Shown here: positions 31,128 through 40,017 of the stretch, piece by piece
How positions within the stretch are numbered: position 1 is the stretch's first letter
Layout: each line of letters starts with the position of its first letter
From: CAYTOF01 sp964439435
GTDB lineage: Bacteria > Bacillota > Clostridia > Oscillospirales > QAMX01
Assembly (NCBI GenBank): GCA_964439435.1
Contig: CAYTOF010000006.1
Span: 1 to 48,095, forward strand
Direction: 5' to 3'
Length of the DNA: 48,095 nt
The notes under the pieces: model-generated
Databases searched by the model: none
The model's input: only the letters and a program-made list of their open reading frames with translations
Told to the model about the DNA's origin: nothing
Translations under genes and position numbers: made by a program

Positions 31128-33584
31128 TTACACAACCACCATATTATAGCTCTCAATAATGTCGCCTTCTTTTATATCAGGATAATCCTCTATACTTATG
31201 CCGCATTCATAACCGGTTGCGACTTCTCTCACGTCATCTTTGAATCTTCGCAGAGAAGAGATATCCCCTTCGTGTATGACAACACCATCGCGAACAATTC
31301 TGACTTTGGCAGCCCGCTGCATTTTGCCGTCTTTAACCATGCAACCTGCAACCGTTCCGCTGCCTGTAACTTTAAACACCTGTCTGATCTCTGCGGTGCC
31401 AAGCAACTCTTCTTTATATTTTGGTGCCAGCAAGCCTTTCATCGCAGCTTTAATTTCGTCAATGCACTCATATATGACTCTGTATAGCCTGATGTCTATA
31501 CCCTTTTGTTCTGCGGAATTGCGTGTGTTGATATCCGGTCGCACATTGAATCCCACAATAATTGCATCAGAGGCTGAAGCCAACATCACATCGCTTTCAT
31601 TGACAGCTCCCACACCTGAATGTATTATATCGACTTTCACTTCTTCATTTGAAAGCTCTTCGAGGGATTTTTTCAATGCTTCGACAGAGCCCTGAACATC
31701 AGCTTTCAAAATGATATTGAGCGATTTTACATTTCCTTGCTTTATCTGTTCGAAAATATCTGTGAGAGTCATTTTTGACGTGGGCTCGTTTTGGGCATCT
31801 CGCTCCTGTCTCCGTCTCTCAAGGGCAAGTTCTCTTGCCATACGTTCGTCTGTAATGACATTGAATCGTTCTCCGGCTCCCGGAGTTTCGTCAAAACCTG
31901 TGATTTCGACAGGCATGGATGGACCGGCACTGGTAATTTTTTTGCCTTTGTAATCTGTCATAGCACGCACGCGTCCGACGGAGGAACCAGCAATGACAAG
32001 GTCGCCAACTTTTAAGGTTCCGTTTTGGATCAACAAAGTCGAGACTGAACCGCGCGCTCTGTCAAGCTTTGCCTCAACAACAGTTCCCAGAGCATCCCTG
32101 TTGGGGTTTGCTCGCAGTTCACGCATGTCCGCGACCAGGAGAACCATTTCCAGCAGGTCAGCAATACCTTCGCCTTTGATAGCGGAAACTTTACTCACTA
32201 TGGTGTCTCCGCCCCATTCCTCAGGCAGTAAATTCTGTTCGGTCAATTCCCGCATAACCCTGTCGGGATCTGCAGTTGGTTTGTCCATTTTGTTTATAGC
32301 AACGATTATCGGTACTTCTGCTGCCCGCGCATGGTTGATTGCCTCGATTGTTTGAGGCATAACACCGTCGTCTGCGGCAACAACCAAGATCGCCACGTCT
32401 GTTACAGATGCTCCTCTTGCGCGCATTGAAGTAAATGCCGCATGTCCCGGTGTATCTAAAAATGTAATGGTGCGCTCATTTAATCTGACTTGATATGCAC
32501 CTATGTGCTGGGTGATGCCTCCGGCTTCGCCCGCCGCTACGTCTGTTTCCCTAATGGCATCCAGCAAAGAGGTTTTGCCATGGTCAACATGTCCCATAAC
32601 AACGACAACAGGATCTCTTGGCAAAAGCTCAGATTCTTCGTCAATGCGCGGTACAATCAGTCTTTCTTCAATGGTCATGTGTACTTCACGTTCAATCTTT
32701 GCACCATACTCCATCGCTACCAGGCTTGCTGTGTCAAAGTCGATTATGTCTGAAACACTGGCCATAACTCCAAGCTTCATTAGGTTTTTCACAACATCAG
32801 CACCGGTCTTTTTAAGCCTGAGAGCAAGTTCTCCCACCGCTATTTCATCCGGTATCAAGACTTTGAGGACAGCTTTTTTTCGCACTTCCATTTGAAGTTT
32901 GCGTAGTTTTTCTTGTTCCTCCATACGCCGTTTTTGGCCTATGTTCTGCGTTCTCCGATCAGGAGATCGCTTTATCTTTTCACGTCCTCTTACATTGTCA
33001 ACATTTTGAGCCCTGTCAGGTACAAGCTTCTCCGCTCGTTCATCGTATTTTGACATGTCAACAGATGCTATGCGCGTATCCACATATCGACGCTCCGGTC
33101 GCCTTCTTGTCGAAGTTGCTCCTTTTCTCGTCGCAACATCGGTTTGTGGCGGTCCGCCATCCGACGGCGCAGCCGTCCTTTGCGCTGCCGGTCGCTCTGT
33201 CGACGCTGCGGGACTCCGCTTGGGTCTTTGAGTTTGTCCGGCGGCAGGTCTTTCTTTGGGGCCGGTTTTTTTAGCTCTTTCCGACTTACTCTCCGCCGGT
33301 TTTACTGTTTCTTGCGATACCTGTTCTTTTGGTTCAGATTTTTGAGTTTCTTTTGGTGCTTCTTCAGATGTTTTTGATATCTGTTGAAGTGCCACTTCAA
33401 TATCAGCCACTTGATTGTCAAGTGTGATTGTATTAAAAATCGTATTAAGCTCCGAGACACTCAAAACTTTTGCAGGGCTTCTGGGAGGTGTTGCGTTTTT
33501 CGACAATATCGTCATTATCTCCTTGTTAGCCACACCAAAATCCTTGGCAACATCACTGATTCTTATTTTAAACAATGTACTCAA
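31128..33584 (-). CDS. infB: Translation initiation factor IF-2
   Basis: An 818-residue IF-2, the GTPase that places initiator tRNA on the ribosome. Layout: small N-terminal IF2N module (KIRISDVAKDFGVANKEIMT), a long low-complexity basic/Pro/Gln linker (about 70-230), a second IF2N, then the G domain with GHVDHGKTS (331-339), DTPGHAAF and NKMD, and domains II-IV. The start is TTG with GGAGGTGA 6 bp upstream, overlapping the rnpM stop as TTGA. The operon's usual ylxQ gene between rnpM and infB is absent. Confidence 0.96.
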   Translation of the reverse strand: MSTLFKIRISDVAKDFGVANKEIMTILSKNATPPRSPAKVLSVSELNTIFNTITLDNQVADIEVALQQISKTSEEAPKETQKSEPKEQVSQETVKPAESKSERAKKTGPKERPAAGQTQRPKRSPAASTERPAAQRTAAPSDGGPPQTDVATRKGATSTRRRPERRYVDTRIASVDMSKYDERAEKLVPDRAQNVDNVRGREKIKRSPDRRTQNIGQKRRMEEQEKLRKLQMEVRKKAVLKVLIPDEIAVGELALRLKKTGADVVKNLMKLGVMASVSDIIDFDTASLVAMEYGAKIEREVHMTIEERLIVPRIDEESELLPRDPVVVVMGHVDHGKTSLLDAIRETDVAAGEAGGITQHIGAYQVRLNERTITFLDTPGHAAFTSMRARGASVTDVAILVVAADDGVMPQTIEAINHARAAEVPIIVAINKMDKPTADPDRVMRELTEQNLLPEEWGGDTIVSKVSAIKGEGIADLLEMVLLVADMRELRANPNRDALGTVVEAKLDRARGSVSTLLIQNGTLKVGDLVIAGSSVGRVRAMTDYKGKKITSAGPSMPVEITGFDETPGAGERFNVITDERMARELALERRRQERDAQNEPTSKMTLTDIFEQIKQGNVKSLNIILKADVQGSVEALKKSLEELSNEEVKVDIIHSGVGAVNESDVMLASASDAIIVGFNVRPDINTRNSAEQKGIDIRLYRVIYECIDEIKAAMKGLLAPKYKEELLGTAEIRQVFKVTGSGTVAGCMVKDGKMQRAAKVRIVRDGVVIHEGDISSLRRFKDDVREVATGYECGISIEDYPDIKEGDIIESYNMVVV

Positions 33585-33871
33585 ATGGGTTCACCTCCGG
33601 TTTTCATCTGTTCTGAAAGCTGATTGTACACAGCTTCCGGAATCTCGCGCGAGAGCGCTCGCTCCAAAGCACGTATCTTTTTTGCTTTATTGAGGCATTC
33701 GTTGTCTCTGCAGATATATGCTCCTCTTCCATTTTGTTTTCCTTTGAAATCTATACAAACTATACAGCCCTCTGACTCAGGTGTCAGTATCACCCGAATT
33801 AATTCTCTCCTCGGCTTCATAACACGGCAGCCAACACACATCCTTTTCGGTATTTTCTTTACTTTGGCCAT
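33581..33871 (-). CDS. rnpM: YlxR/RnpM family RNase P modulator
   Basis: A 96-residue YlxR protein. B. subtilis YlxR has been reported to bind and modulate RNase P. Family marks: PKRMCVGCRVMKPRRELIRV (C-x-x-C then RREL-R), GRGAYICRDNECLNKAKK (G-R-G-A-Y-x-C). The four cysteines may bind metal or fold structurally. It lies between nusA (69 bp away) and infB (4-bp overlap). The C-terminal extension (SEQMKTGGEPI) carries the infB ribosome binding site. Confidence 0.93.
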   Translation of the reverse strand: MAKVKKIPKRMCVGCRVMKPRRELIRVILTPESEGCIVCIDFKGKQNGRGAYICRDNECLNKAKKIRALERALSREIPEAVYNQLSEQMKTGGEPI

Positions 33872-33940
33872 ATCCTTCTCCGTTCTTAAAGCCTCTTTAT
33901 CAACATAATTGCACTCGAATATATGTGTCTGCGCACAAAT

Positions 33941-35002
33941 CTACGCAAAAGTGTTTTTTGCTTTGATATCTATTTTAAAACCCGTCAACTTCGCGGCCAG
34001 TCGGGCATTCTGGCCTTCTTTTCCTATGGCTAAAGAAAGTTGATCACTTGGCACAACAATTGTGCAACTTTTTCCATCTTCATTGACAGTGACGCTCAGC
34101 ACCTCTGAAGGCGCCAAAGCCGCTGCCACATATTCCTCCGGATTGTCTGAATATTTTATAATATCCATCTTTTCGCCGTTTAATTCTTCGATTATACTAT
34201 TTACACGGGCGCCCCTCGGTCCGACACAAGCTCCGACCGGGTCGACATTTATGTCATTTGATCGTACCGCTATTTTAGTCCTGGAACCCGGCTCTCTTGC
34301 CACAGACAAGATTTCAACAACACCATCATATATCTCAGGCACTTCCATTTCAAACAGCCTCTTGATGAGTCCCGGGTGAGTCCTGGATATTTGAAGCTGT
34401 GGTCCCCGTGAGTTTTTTTGCACACCAATCAAATAGACTTTTAGATATTGACCTTCCTGAACATCCTCATTTCTAAGCTGTTCCGCAGGGGTTAGAACAA
34501 AAGTCTGATCTTCTGATTTGCCGGGCATGGAGAGAATTATATTGCCTGTTCTGCGATCAACTTTTACCACTTGAGCAGACAATATTTCGTGTTCTTTTGA
34601 AGAAAACTCCTGGTAGATAGCACTGCGTTCGGATTCGCGTATTCCTTGAATCAACACTTGCTTCGCGGTTTGTGCGGCAAGTCTACCAAATGTTTTCGTG
34701 TCCAACTCGACCCTGACAATATCCCCTTCGCTGTGAGGCGCTCCGCTTGTGTAAAGGGCATCCGCGTCTTCGATGAGAATTTCTTTGGTTTTATTTGTAA
34801 TTTCCGTGACAACAGTCTTGTGCGCGTAAAACTTCATAGCTTTTTTCTCCGGATCAAGCTCCAGCTCACTGTTCCCCGCTTCAGGATGTTCGCGGCGATA
34901 TGCGGCTGTCAGTGCCTGACGGATTTTTTCAAGCATATAGTCTTTTGGAATCCCTTTTTCTTTTTCCAGTAAGTCAAGGGCTGTATACAGCTCTTCATTC
35001 AT
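33941..35002 (-). CDS. nusA: Transcription termination/antitermination factor NusA
   Basis: A 353-residue NusA. The N-terminal RNA-polymerase-binding domain (NEELYTALDLLEKEKGIPKD) is followed by an S1 domain (about 130-200: LSAQVVKVDRRTGNIILSM) and two KH domains (VDPVGACVGPRGARVNSIIE, LAIGKEGQNARLAAKLTG). The acidic repeats of proteobacterial NusA are missing, as usual in Firmicutes. It is second in the operon behind rimP (47 bp). A terminator-like hairpin in the operon leader suggests NusA-dependent autoregulation, as reported for B. subtilis. Confidence 0.96.
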   Translation of the reverse strand: MNEELYTALDLLEKEKGIPKDYMLEKIRQALTAAYRREHPEAGNSELELDPEKKAMKFYAHKTVVTEITNKTKEILIEDADALYTSGAPHSEGDIVRVELDTKTFGRLAAQTAKQVLIQGIRESERSAIYQEFSSKEHEILSAQVVKVDRRTGNIILSMPGKSEDQTFVLTPAEQLRNEDVQEGQYLKVYLIGVQKNSRGPQLQISRTHPGLIKRLFEMEVPEIYDGVVEILSVAREPGSRTKIAVRSNDINVDPVGACVGPRGARVNSIIEELNGEKMDIIKYSDNPEEYVAAALAPSEVLSVTVNEDGKSCTIVVPSDQLSLAIGKEGQNARLAAKLTGFKIDIKAKNTFA

Positions 35003-35049
35003 TTTATTTTTTGTGCACTCCTCTCAATTTGTGTTCGATTGCACATTGA

Positions 35050-35541
35050 TTACTTTTTCTTATTTATCGATGAAAAATCAAAATGGACATTGCATTTTGA
35101 GATGGAGCTCAATGGCAAGACAATCTCTTCTCCGTCTTTTTCCAACACCAATTTGTCATCTTCTCTAATGATAAGCTTGGCTGTGAACTTCTTTTCTCCA
35201 TTTTTCATCGGCGCATATAGCTTTATATCCACCATACTGCCTTTGTATTTGTCAAAATCAGATGGTCGATATAGTTCGCGTTCTATTCCGGGGGAGCCCA
35301 CTTCAAGGACATAACTTTGTTCTATCGGATCCATCCTGTCAAGCTCTTGATCCAATGCTCTGTTTACTTCTTCGCACATATCAATGGACACATTTCCCGG
35401 GACAACAGTGTCAATTAACACGCGCAAAACCCATTGACCTGCTTCACGCACAAATTTGACATCCCATACTTCACAGCCAACCTGTGCGGTTATGGGTTCT
35501 GCAATTTGTGTAACCAGTTTAACAATATCTTTTGCGTTCAT
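35050..35541 (-). CDS. rimP: Ribosome maturation factor RimP
   Basis: A 163-residue RimP, needed for 30S assembly. It opens IVKLVTQIAEPITAQVGCEV, has VLRVLIDTVVPGNVSIDMCE, and YVLEVGSPGIERELYRPSDF (E-V-S-S-P-G-x-x-R-x-L), ending in the C-terminal SH3-like domain. ATG 35541 was selected (AAAGGA 7 bp upstream) over a frame extending to 35760, since that extension contains the promoter and leader hairpins and is not conserved-looking. It is the first gene of the operon. Confidence 0.94.
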   Translation of the reverse strand: MNAKDIVKLVTQIAEPITAQVGCEVWDVKFVREAGQWVLRVLIDTVVPGNVSIDMCEEVNRALDQELDRMDPIEQSYVLEVGSPGIERELYRPSDFDKYKGSMVDIKLYAPMKNGEKKFTAKLIIREDDKLVLEKDGEEIVLPLSSISKCNVHFDFSSINKKK

Positions 35542-35573
35542 TATTGCGTCCTTTTCTATGCATTCAACAATAA

Positions 35574-35592
35574 AGAGCGGGAATCCCGCTCT
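35574..35592 (-). terminator. Terminator-like hairpin in the rimP-nusA leader
   Basis: On the minus strand AGAGCGGG, a 3-nt loop and CCCGCTCT (perfect 8-bp stem) are followed by TTTATTGTT. It lies 32 bp before the rimP start and downstream of the promoter. This is an intrinsic-type attenuator, fitting reported NusA autoregulation. Confidence 0.65.
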
Positions 35593-35625
35593 ACACCGAC
35601 CTGCTTTCATCACTAAAAAACCAGT

Positions 35626-35650
35626 TCTGTTAAAAACAGATTTTAACAGA
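35626..35650 (-). repeat. 10-bp inverted repeat at the operon transcript 5' end
   Basis: TCTGTTAAAA and TTTTAACAGA flank ACAGA. The expected transcription start lies at its edge, so the mRNA would begin with this stem-loop. It could be an operator or an RNA 5'-stabiliser. Confidence 0.55.
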
Positions 35651-35653
35651 TAT

Positions 35654-35682
35654 ATTATACCATATAAAACATGCTGATGCAA
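35654..35682 (-). promoter_or_regulatory. Promoter of the rimP-nusA-infB operon
   Basis: On the minus strand TTGCAT, a 17-bp spacer and TATAAT, about 113 bp before rimP. Confidence 0.65.
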
Positions 35683-35791
35683 GTATTTTTGCCTTTTCAA
35701 ATAAATATTTTCATTGTGTTTATATAAGCTTATAAAGACGAGGCTCGTTGGCTTTTTCACAGATTATAATGTTGTTTGTAATCATATGATA

Positions 35792-36196
35792 TTATAAATC
35801 AAGGGGAATTTCCGCATCGGGAAAAAGTTCATTCAGATTGGCAGACTTAACTTCTGCCAGAGAGGTGCTTTTATAAAAGACCATCATTTTTGGAGAAAAT
35901 TCGCTGAGCATCTGCCGACAAAGGCCGCACGGCGCAACCGCCACTTTGCCCGATGATACAACAGCCACGGCTTCAAACGCCTGCTCTCCATTGGAAATCG
36001 CAGCGGTAAGAGCAGCTCTTTCCGCACAGATGGTCGCCCCGAAAGATCTGTTTTCAACATTACACCCGATATATACCGTGCCGCTTTTGCCAAGCAATGC
36101 GGCTCCGACTTTAAACTTTGAATAGGGGGCATATGCGTTTTGCATCGCCTTTTTCGCTGTTTCCAGTAGGTTTTGCAGTTCCATTTTTATCATCAT
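35792..36196 (-). CDS. cdd: Cytidine deaminase
   Basis: A 134-residue tetrameric-type cytidine deaminase, converting cytidine or deoxycytidine to uridine forms for salvage. Zinc-site motifs: ICAERAAL (C-A-E, catalytic Glu) and PCGLCRQ (two Cys). APYSKFKVGAALLGKSG is the family's substrate-binding opening. The start is ambiguous: ATG at 36196, 36193 or 36184, none with a strong SD. It lies 29 bp downstream of the lipoprotein gene on the same strand. Confidence 0.93.
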   Translation of the reverse strand: MMIKMELQNLLETAKKAMQNAYAPYSKFKVGAALLGKSGTVYIGCNVENRSFGATICAERAALTAAISNGEQAFEAVAVVSSGKVAVAPCGLCRQMLSEFSPKMMVFYKSTSLAEVKSANLNELFPDAEIPLDL

Positions 36197-36225
36197 ACCG
36201 TATCTTATATCTGCGCGTCAAAATA

Positions 36226-37749
36226 TTATGGTTGAAACGCCCAGCCACTTTCTGTTTTTATCAAAATAATCATACCCTCATCAAGTACCTCAGGCCAATA
36301 ACCCAAAAACACATCGTCTCTCTCAGAATAAGGAACGTAATCAATGGTGTATACAATGCGTTCCCCCGTATCTGATTCTTTTTGCACTGTATAGCTTTTC
36401 ATATATAAATCCGGGTATGGGGGCAGTTTTTCCTCGCTGCCATACAGCCTGATAAGGGTGTGCCTGTCATTGTTTACCGCCGCATTGGTAAATACCGCAA
36501 CCAATTCTCCGGGTGAGGCCATCAAAAGGGACGAGGCTGACGGGACGATGTTCTTGTCTTTTCCCTCACTTAAATACTGATCTATTGTGACTTCTTCCGG
36601 GTTCGGATTTTCCAGTTCATATTCGATTGCTTCGGCTTCAGCCATATCAATCAAATATGACTTGTTGTTGTCATAGAAAAAAGCCAGCGCATATCTATCA
36701 TGAGTAATCAGCGTGTGTATTTCTCCGTGAATGACAATCTGTTCCACATCCTCCGGATATTTTACAAGTGTTGCATACTCTCGGCCATTTACATCAAGGC
36801 GTTGTATAAAAGCTCTTGCTCCATGATAAGATAGAACCTTTCCGCTCTTACACTCTGTCACTTGACCTTCGGTATTCCCTATCAAAAGGTTCCCAAAATA
36901 ATTTTCACTTTTTGCAAACAGCAAACCTTCGGTAATTACAGCAAATATTCGGTCTCCTCCCGTGGGATAATAAGTGGGCCTCTCGTCTTTTCCCATATAT
37001 ATAAATCTGTTCTCAAAGGGATCTGAATAATAAATGCCTCCCTTGCTTCCAAACAGCTCCGGTATGGCAAGTCTTTCTCCGCGTGCCGCGGTGAAAATAG
37101 TGCGTTTTTCTCCGTTTTCATAATTCATGGAAATAATGCTCACGGTGTTGTCTGTAATTGATAAATAGTATAAGTTGTCATCACCAAAGACAATTGTTTG
37201 GCGCGAACATGATTGTCTGTTTCCTGCCAGTATATGAGTGCTCCACTTTTCATCGTTTATTGTGTATACATATAAAACAGTTTCGTCAACCATGTTGGAG
37301 GTGTCAATGAAATACAAAGAGCCTCTTCTCATGATCCCGTGATAGAAAGGCATTTTAAAGAGCTTTGTGTATTCGTTGCCGTCAAGTTTTATGGAACTGA
37401 TGTGTCCTGTTTGCGTATCCCGAAATAAAATCCTTCCTCCGGCTACCAAAAATTCTTCCCAAACAGTTCCTTCATATAGATTTGTGGATTTGGAGTCTTT
37501 ACGAGTTGTTCTCATTAAATATCCTGTTGTCGGAGAAACGTAAACAATTTGCTCGTCATCAACATACAGCTTTGTCGAGTATATTGTCTCCTCGGCAGGC
37601 TCCTCAATCTCCGGAGGCGTGACTTTGTTTTCCGTGGTGGTCACGCCGCTTTTGACTGTCTCGGAAACAGCTGGTGTATCTCCGGGTTTGCACGACACAA
37701 GCAAAGTTGCAAAAATGAGCAGAATTAAAAGAAGATTTTTATTTCGCAA
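36226..37749 (-). CDS. Lipoprotein with beta-propeller-like repeats
   Basis: A 507-residue secreted lipoprotein. The TTG start is chosen because it gives a classic signal peptide (RNKNLLLILLIFATLLVSC, lipobox L-V-S-Cys) and has GGTGGG upstream; longer frames add non-signal sequence. After a Thr/Glu-rich linker the protein repeats short strands such as LYVDDEQIVYVSP, GGRILFRDTQTG, GSLYFIDTSN and DDNLYYLSITDN, resembling DUF5050-type propellers. The C-terminal part has a small alpha/beta domain (YTVQKESDTGERIVYTID). Anchored outside the membrane, it may bind a protein or glycan; function unknown. It has its own promoter, divergent from the topoisomerase genes. Confidence 0.8.
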   Translation of the reverse strand: MRNKNLLLILLIFATLLVSCKPGDTPAVSETVKSGVTTTENKVTPPEIEEPAEETIYSTKLYVDDEQIVYVSPTTGYLMRTTRKDSKSTNLYEGTVWEEFLVAGGRILFRDTQTGHISSIKLDGNEYTKLFKMPFYHGIMRRGSLYFIDTSNMVDETVLYVYTINDEKWSTHILAGNRQSCSRQTIVFGDDNLYYLSITDNTVSIISMNYENGEKRTIFTAARGERLAIPELFGSKGGIYYSDPFENRFIYMGKDERPTYYPTGGDRIFAVITEGLLFAKSENYFGNLLIGNTEGQVTECKSGKVLSYHGARAFIQRLDVNGREYATLVKYPEDVEQIVIHGEIHTLITHDRYALAFFYDNNKSYLIDMAEAEAIEYELENPNPEEVTIDQYLSEGKDKNIVPSASSLLMASPGELVAVFTNAAVNNDRHTLIRLYGSEEKLPPYPDLYMKSYTVQKESDTGERIVYTIDYVPYSERDDVFLGYWPEVLDEGMIILIKTESGWAFQP

Positions 37750-37815
37750 ATCAGCCCACCGCCTTATATTAAAATAACCGCAAACAACCCTATTCCATAT
37801 CCTATATACGGTCAA

Positions 37816-37844
37816 ATTATATCAATTTGTGTTCTAATCGTCAA
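37816..37844 (-). promoter_or_regulatory. Promoter of the lipoprotein gene
   Basis: On the minus strand TTGACG, a 17-bp spacer and TATAAT. Confidence 0.7.
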
Positions 37845-37882
37845 CCAGAACTTGGTTTGAATTCATCCTAAAATAATTGATG

Positions 37883-37911
37883 TTGACAACAATTGTTCTC
37901 TATAGTATACT
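37883..37911 (+). promoter_or_regulatory. Promoter of the topoisomerase operon
   Basis: TTGACA (37883-37888), 17 bp, TATACT (37906-37911). The palindrome AACAATTGTT overlaps the -35 box and spacer and could bind a regulator. Confidence 0.7.
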
Positions 37912-37975
37912 ATATGTAGTAATTTAGCATATAATAACAGTCATATATTGTTTAAAATGAATCTAGGAGGAATGA

Positions 37976-39973
37976 ATGGCAACTATATCACCTGCTTCCT
38001 ACGGCAATGAAAGTATAACACAACTCAAAGGCGCGGACAGAGTGCGTAAACGTCCGGGTGTTATTTTTGGTTCTGACGGAATTGAAGGTTGCCAACACGC
38101 AGTATTTGAAATACTTTCCAACTCAATAGACGAGGCACGTGAGGGTCACGGAAATGTAATCTACATCACCCGTTTTTCTGACCATTCAATTGAGATTGAG
38201 GATTTTGGCCGCGGCTGCCCGGTTGATTGGAATCCCGTTGAAAAAAAATACAACTGGGAGCTTGTGTTCTGCGAGCTATATGCCGGCGGCAAATACAAAA
38301 ACAGCTCAGACTCCAGCTATGAATTTTCGTTGGGGCTTAATGGGCTTGGTTCTTGTGCCACGCAATACGCTTCTGAATACATGGATGTCACAAGCATATA
38401 CGATGGGTTTAAATACTCTTTGCGCTTCGAAAAAGGCAAAAATGTAACAAAAGACAAAAACGGTTTGATAAAAGAACCATATGATAAAAAACGTACCGGA
38501 ACCATCCACCGTTGGAAACCCGATTTAGAAGTCTTCACAGATATAAACATACCGCTTGAATATTTTATGGATACATTGAAAAAGCAAGCGGTTGTAAACA
38601 GTGGTGTGAAATTTGTTTTGCGAGATCAACAGGAAAACGGGAAGTTTGTCGAAACCGAGTTTTTTTATGAAAACGGCATTTCTGATTATGTCGTTGAGCT
38701 TGCGGCCGACGACATGTATTCACCTGTCAGATTTGCACAGACAGAAAGGAGCGGTCGTGACAGAGAAGATAAACCGGAATACAAGGTCAAACTCTCCGCG
38801 GCATTTTGTTTCACTAAAAACTCCCCCAATATATCGTATTTCCACAACAGCTCTTGGCTGGAATATGGCGGAGCGCCGGACAAAGCCGCAAGGAGCGCTT
38901 TTTTGTCTGCAATAGATGCATATCTCAGGCAAAACAACAAATACCCCAAAGGTGCATCTCGCATCAATTTTTCTGACATAGCAGAGAGCCTTGTATTGGT
39001 CACCAACTCCTTTTCGACGATGACTTCATACGAAAACCAAACTAAAAAAGCTGTAAACAACAAATTTATTCAAGAATCCATGACAGACTTCTTACGTTCC
39101 ACTCTGGAAGTGTATTTCATTGAAAATCGCGCAGACGCCGATAAGATTGCGGAACTGGTCCTTCGTAACAAGCAGATAAGAGAATCAGCAGAATCCGCTC
39201 GGATGAATGCCAGAAAAAAGCTCTCCGGTGCGATGGATGTCACCTCCAGAGTTGAAAAGTTTGTTGACTGTCGGACGCGTGATGTCACACGGCGCGAACT
39301 CTATATAGTCGAAGGTGACTCTGCTCTTGGCTCATGCAAACTCGGAAGAGACGCAGAATTTCAAGCGATCATGCCCATTCGCGGCAAAATTTTAAACTGC
39401 CTCAAAGCTGACTATACCCGCATATTCAAATCCGATATAATAACCGATCTTCTGCGTGTTCTCGGATGCGGCGTTGAAGCCGGCACAAAAAACAAAGAGT
39501 TTTCCACATTTGACATAAATGCCCTGCGTTGGCAAAAAGTTATAATATGCACAGACGCAGATGAAGACGGTTTTCAGATACGCACACTGATACTTGCGAT
39601 GCTCTATAGATTGGTGCCCTCTCTTATTCAAAACGGCTATGTGTATATCGCAGAAAGCCCGCTTTATGAGATAACCACTGCCAAGAAAACCTACTTTGCC
39701 TACAATGAAATCGAAAAATCTGAAATACTTTCTTCTTTAAATAATACAAAACATACAATCCAACGCTCAAAGGGTCTCGGTGAAAACGAGCCTGAAATGA
39801 TGTGGGAAACAACGATGTCTCCATATTCACGAAGGCTTATACAGGTTGTTCCCGAGGACAGCACTGCCACAGCCGCTATGTTTGATCTGTTTCTGGGCGA
39901 TGATTTAGCCGGACGCAAAGAATTTATTGCTCAAAACGGTTCTGCTTATATTGAACTTGCAGATATATCTTAA
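37976..39973 (+). CDS. ParE/GyrB-like type IIA topoisomerase B subunit
   Basis: A 665-residue ATPase/TOPRIM subunit. GHKL ATPase: EILSNSIDEA (Glu45, Asn49), EDFGRGCPVD, GLNGLGSCA, and QTKKAVNN with the transducer Lys. TOPRIM: EGDSA (446-450) and TDADEDG (526-532), then SKGLGENEPEMMWETTM. These are variants of the canonical ENSIDE, DADVDG and KGLGEMxPxQLWETTM, so it is a divergent paralog and not the housekeeping GyrB. The length is near the usual ParE length. AGGAGG lies 5 bp before the ATG. It is followed after 44 bp by the A subunit; together they should form a DNA-decatenating or supercoil-relaxing A2B2 enzyme. Confidence 0.88.
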   Translation: MATISPASYGNESITQLKGADRVRKRPGVIFGSDGIEGCQHAVFEILSNSIDEAREGHGNVIYITRFSDHSIEIEDFGRGCPVDWNPVEKKYNWELVFCELYAGGKYKNSSDSSYEFSLGLNGLGSCATQYASEYMDVTSIYDGFKYSLRFEKGKNVTKDKNGLIKEPYDKKRTGTIHRWKPDLEVFTDINIPLEYFMDTLKKQAVVNSGVKFVLRDQQENGKFVETEFFYENGISDYVVELAADDMYSPVRFAQTERSGRDREDKPEYKVKLSAAFCFTKNSPNISYFHNSSWLEYGGAPDKAARSAFLSAIDAYLRQNNKYPKGASRINFSDIAESLVLVTNSFSTMTSYENQTKKAVNNKFIQESMTDFLRSTLEVYFIENRADADKIAELVLRNKQIRESAESARMNARKKLSGAMDVTSRVEKFVDCRTRDVTRRELYIVEGDSALGSCKLGRDAEFQAIMPIRGKILNCLKADYTRIFKSDIITDLLRVLGCGVEAGTKNKEFSTFDINALRWQKVIICTDADEDGFQIRTLILAMLYRLVPSLIQNGYVYIAESPLYEITTAKKTYFAYNEIEKSEILSSLNNTKHTIQRSKGLGENEPEMMWETTMSPYSRRLIQVVPEDSTATAAMFDLFLGDDLAGRKEFIAQNGSAYIELADIS

Positions 39974-40017
39974 TTTACAGTTACGAAATACCCGGCCTGC
40001 CGGTTTATGAGGATGTC

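Noticed and set aside
35542..35760. N-terminal extension of RimP
   Set aside because: The stretch contains the promoter, an inverted repeat and the attenuator hairpin, and a good start exists at 35541.
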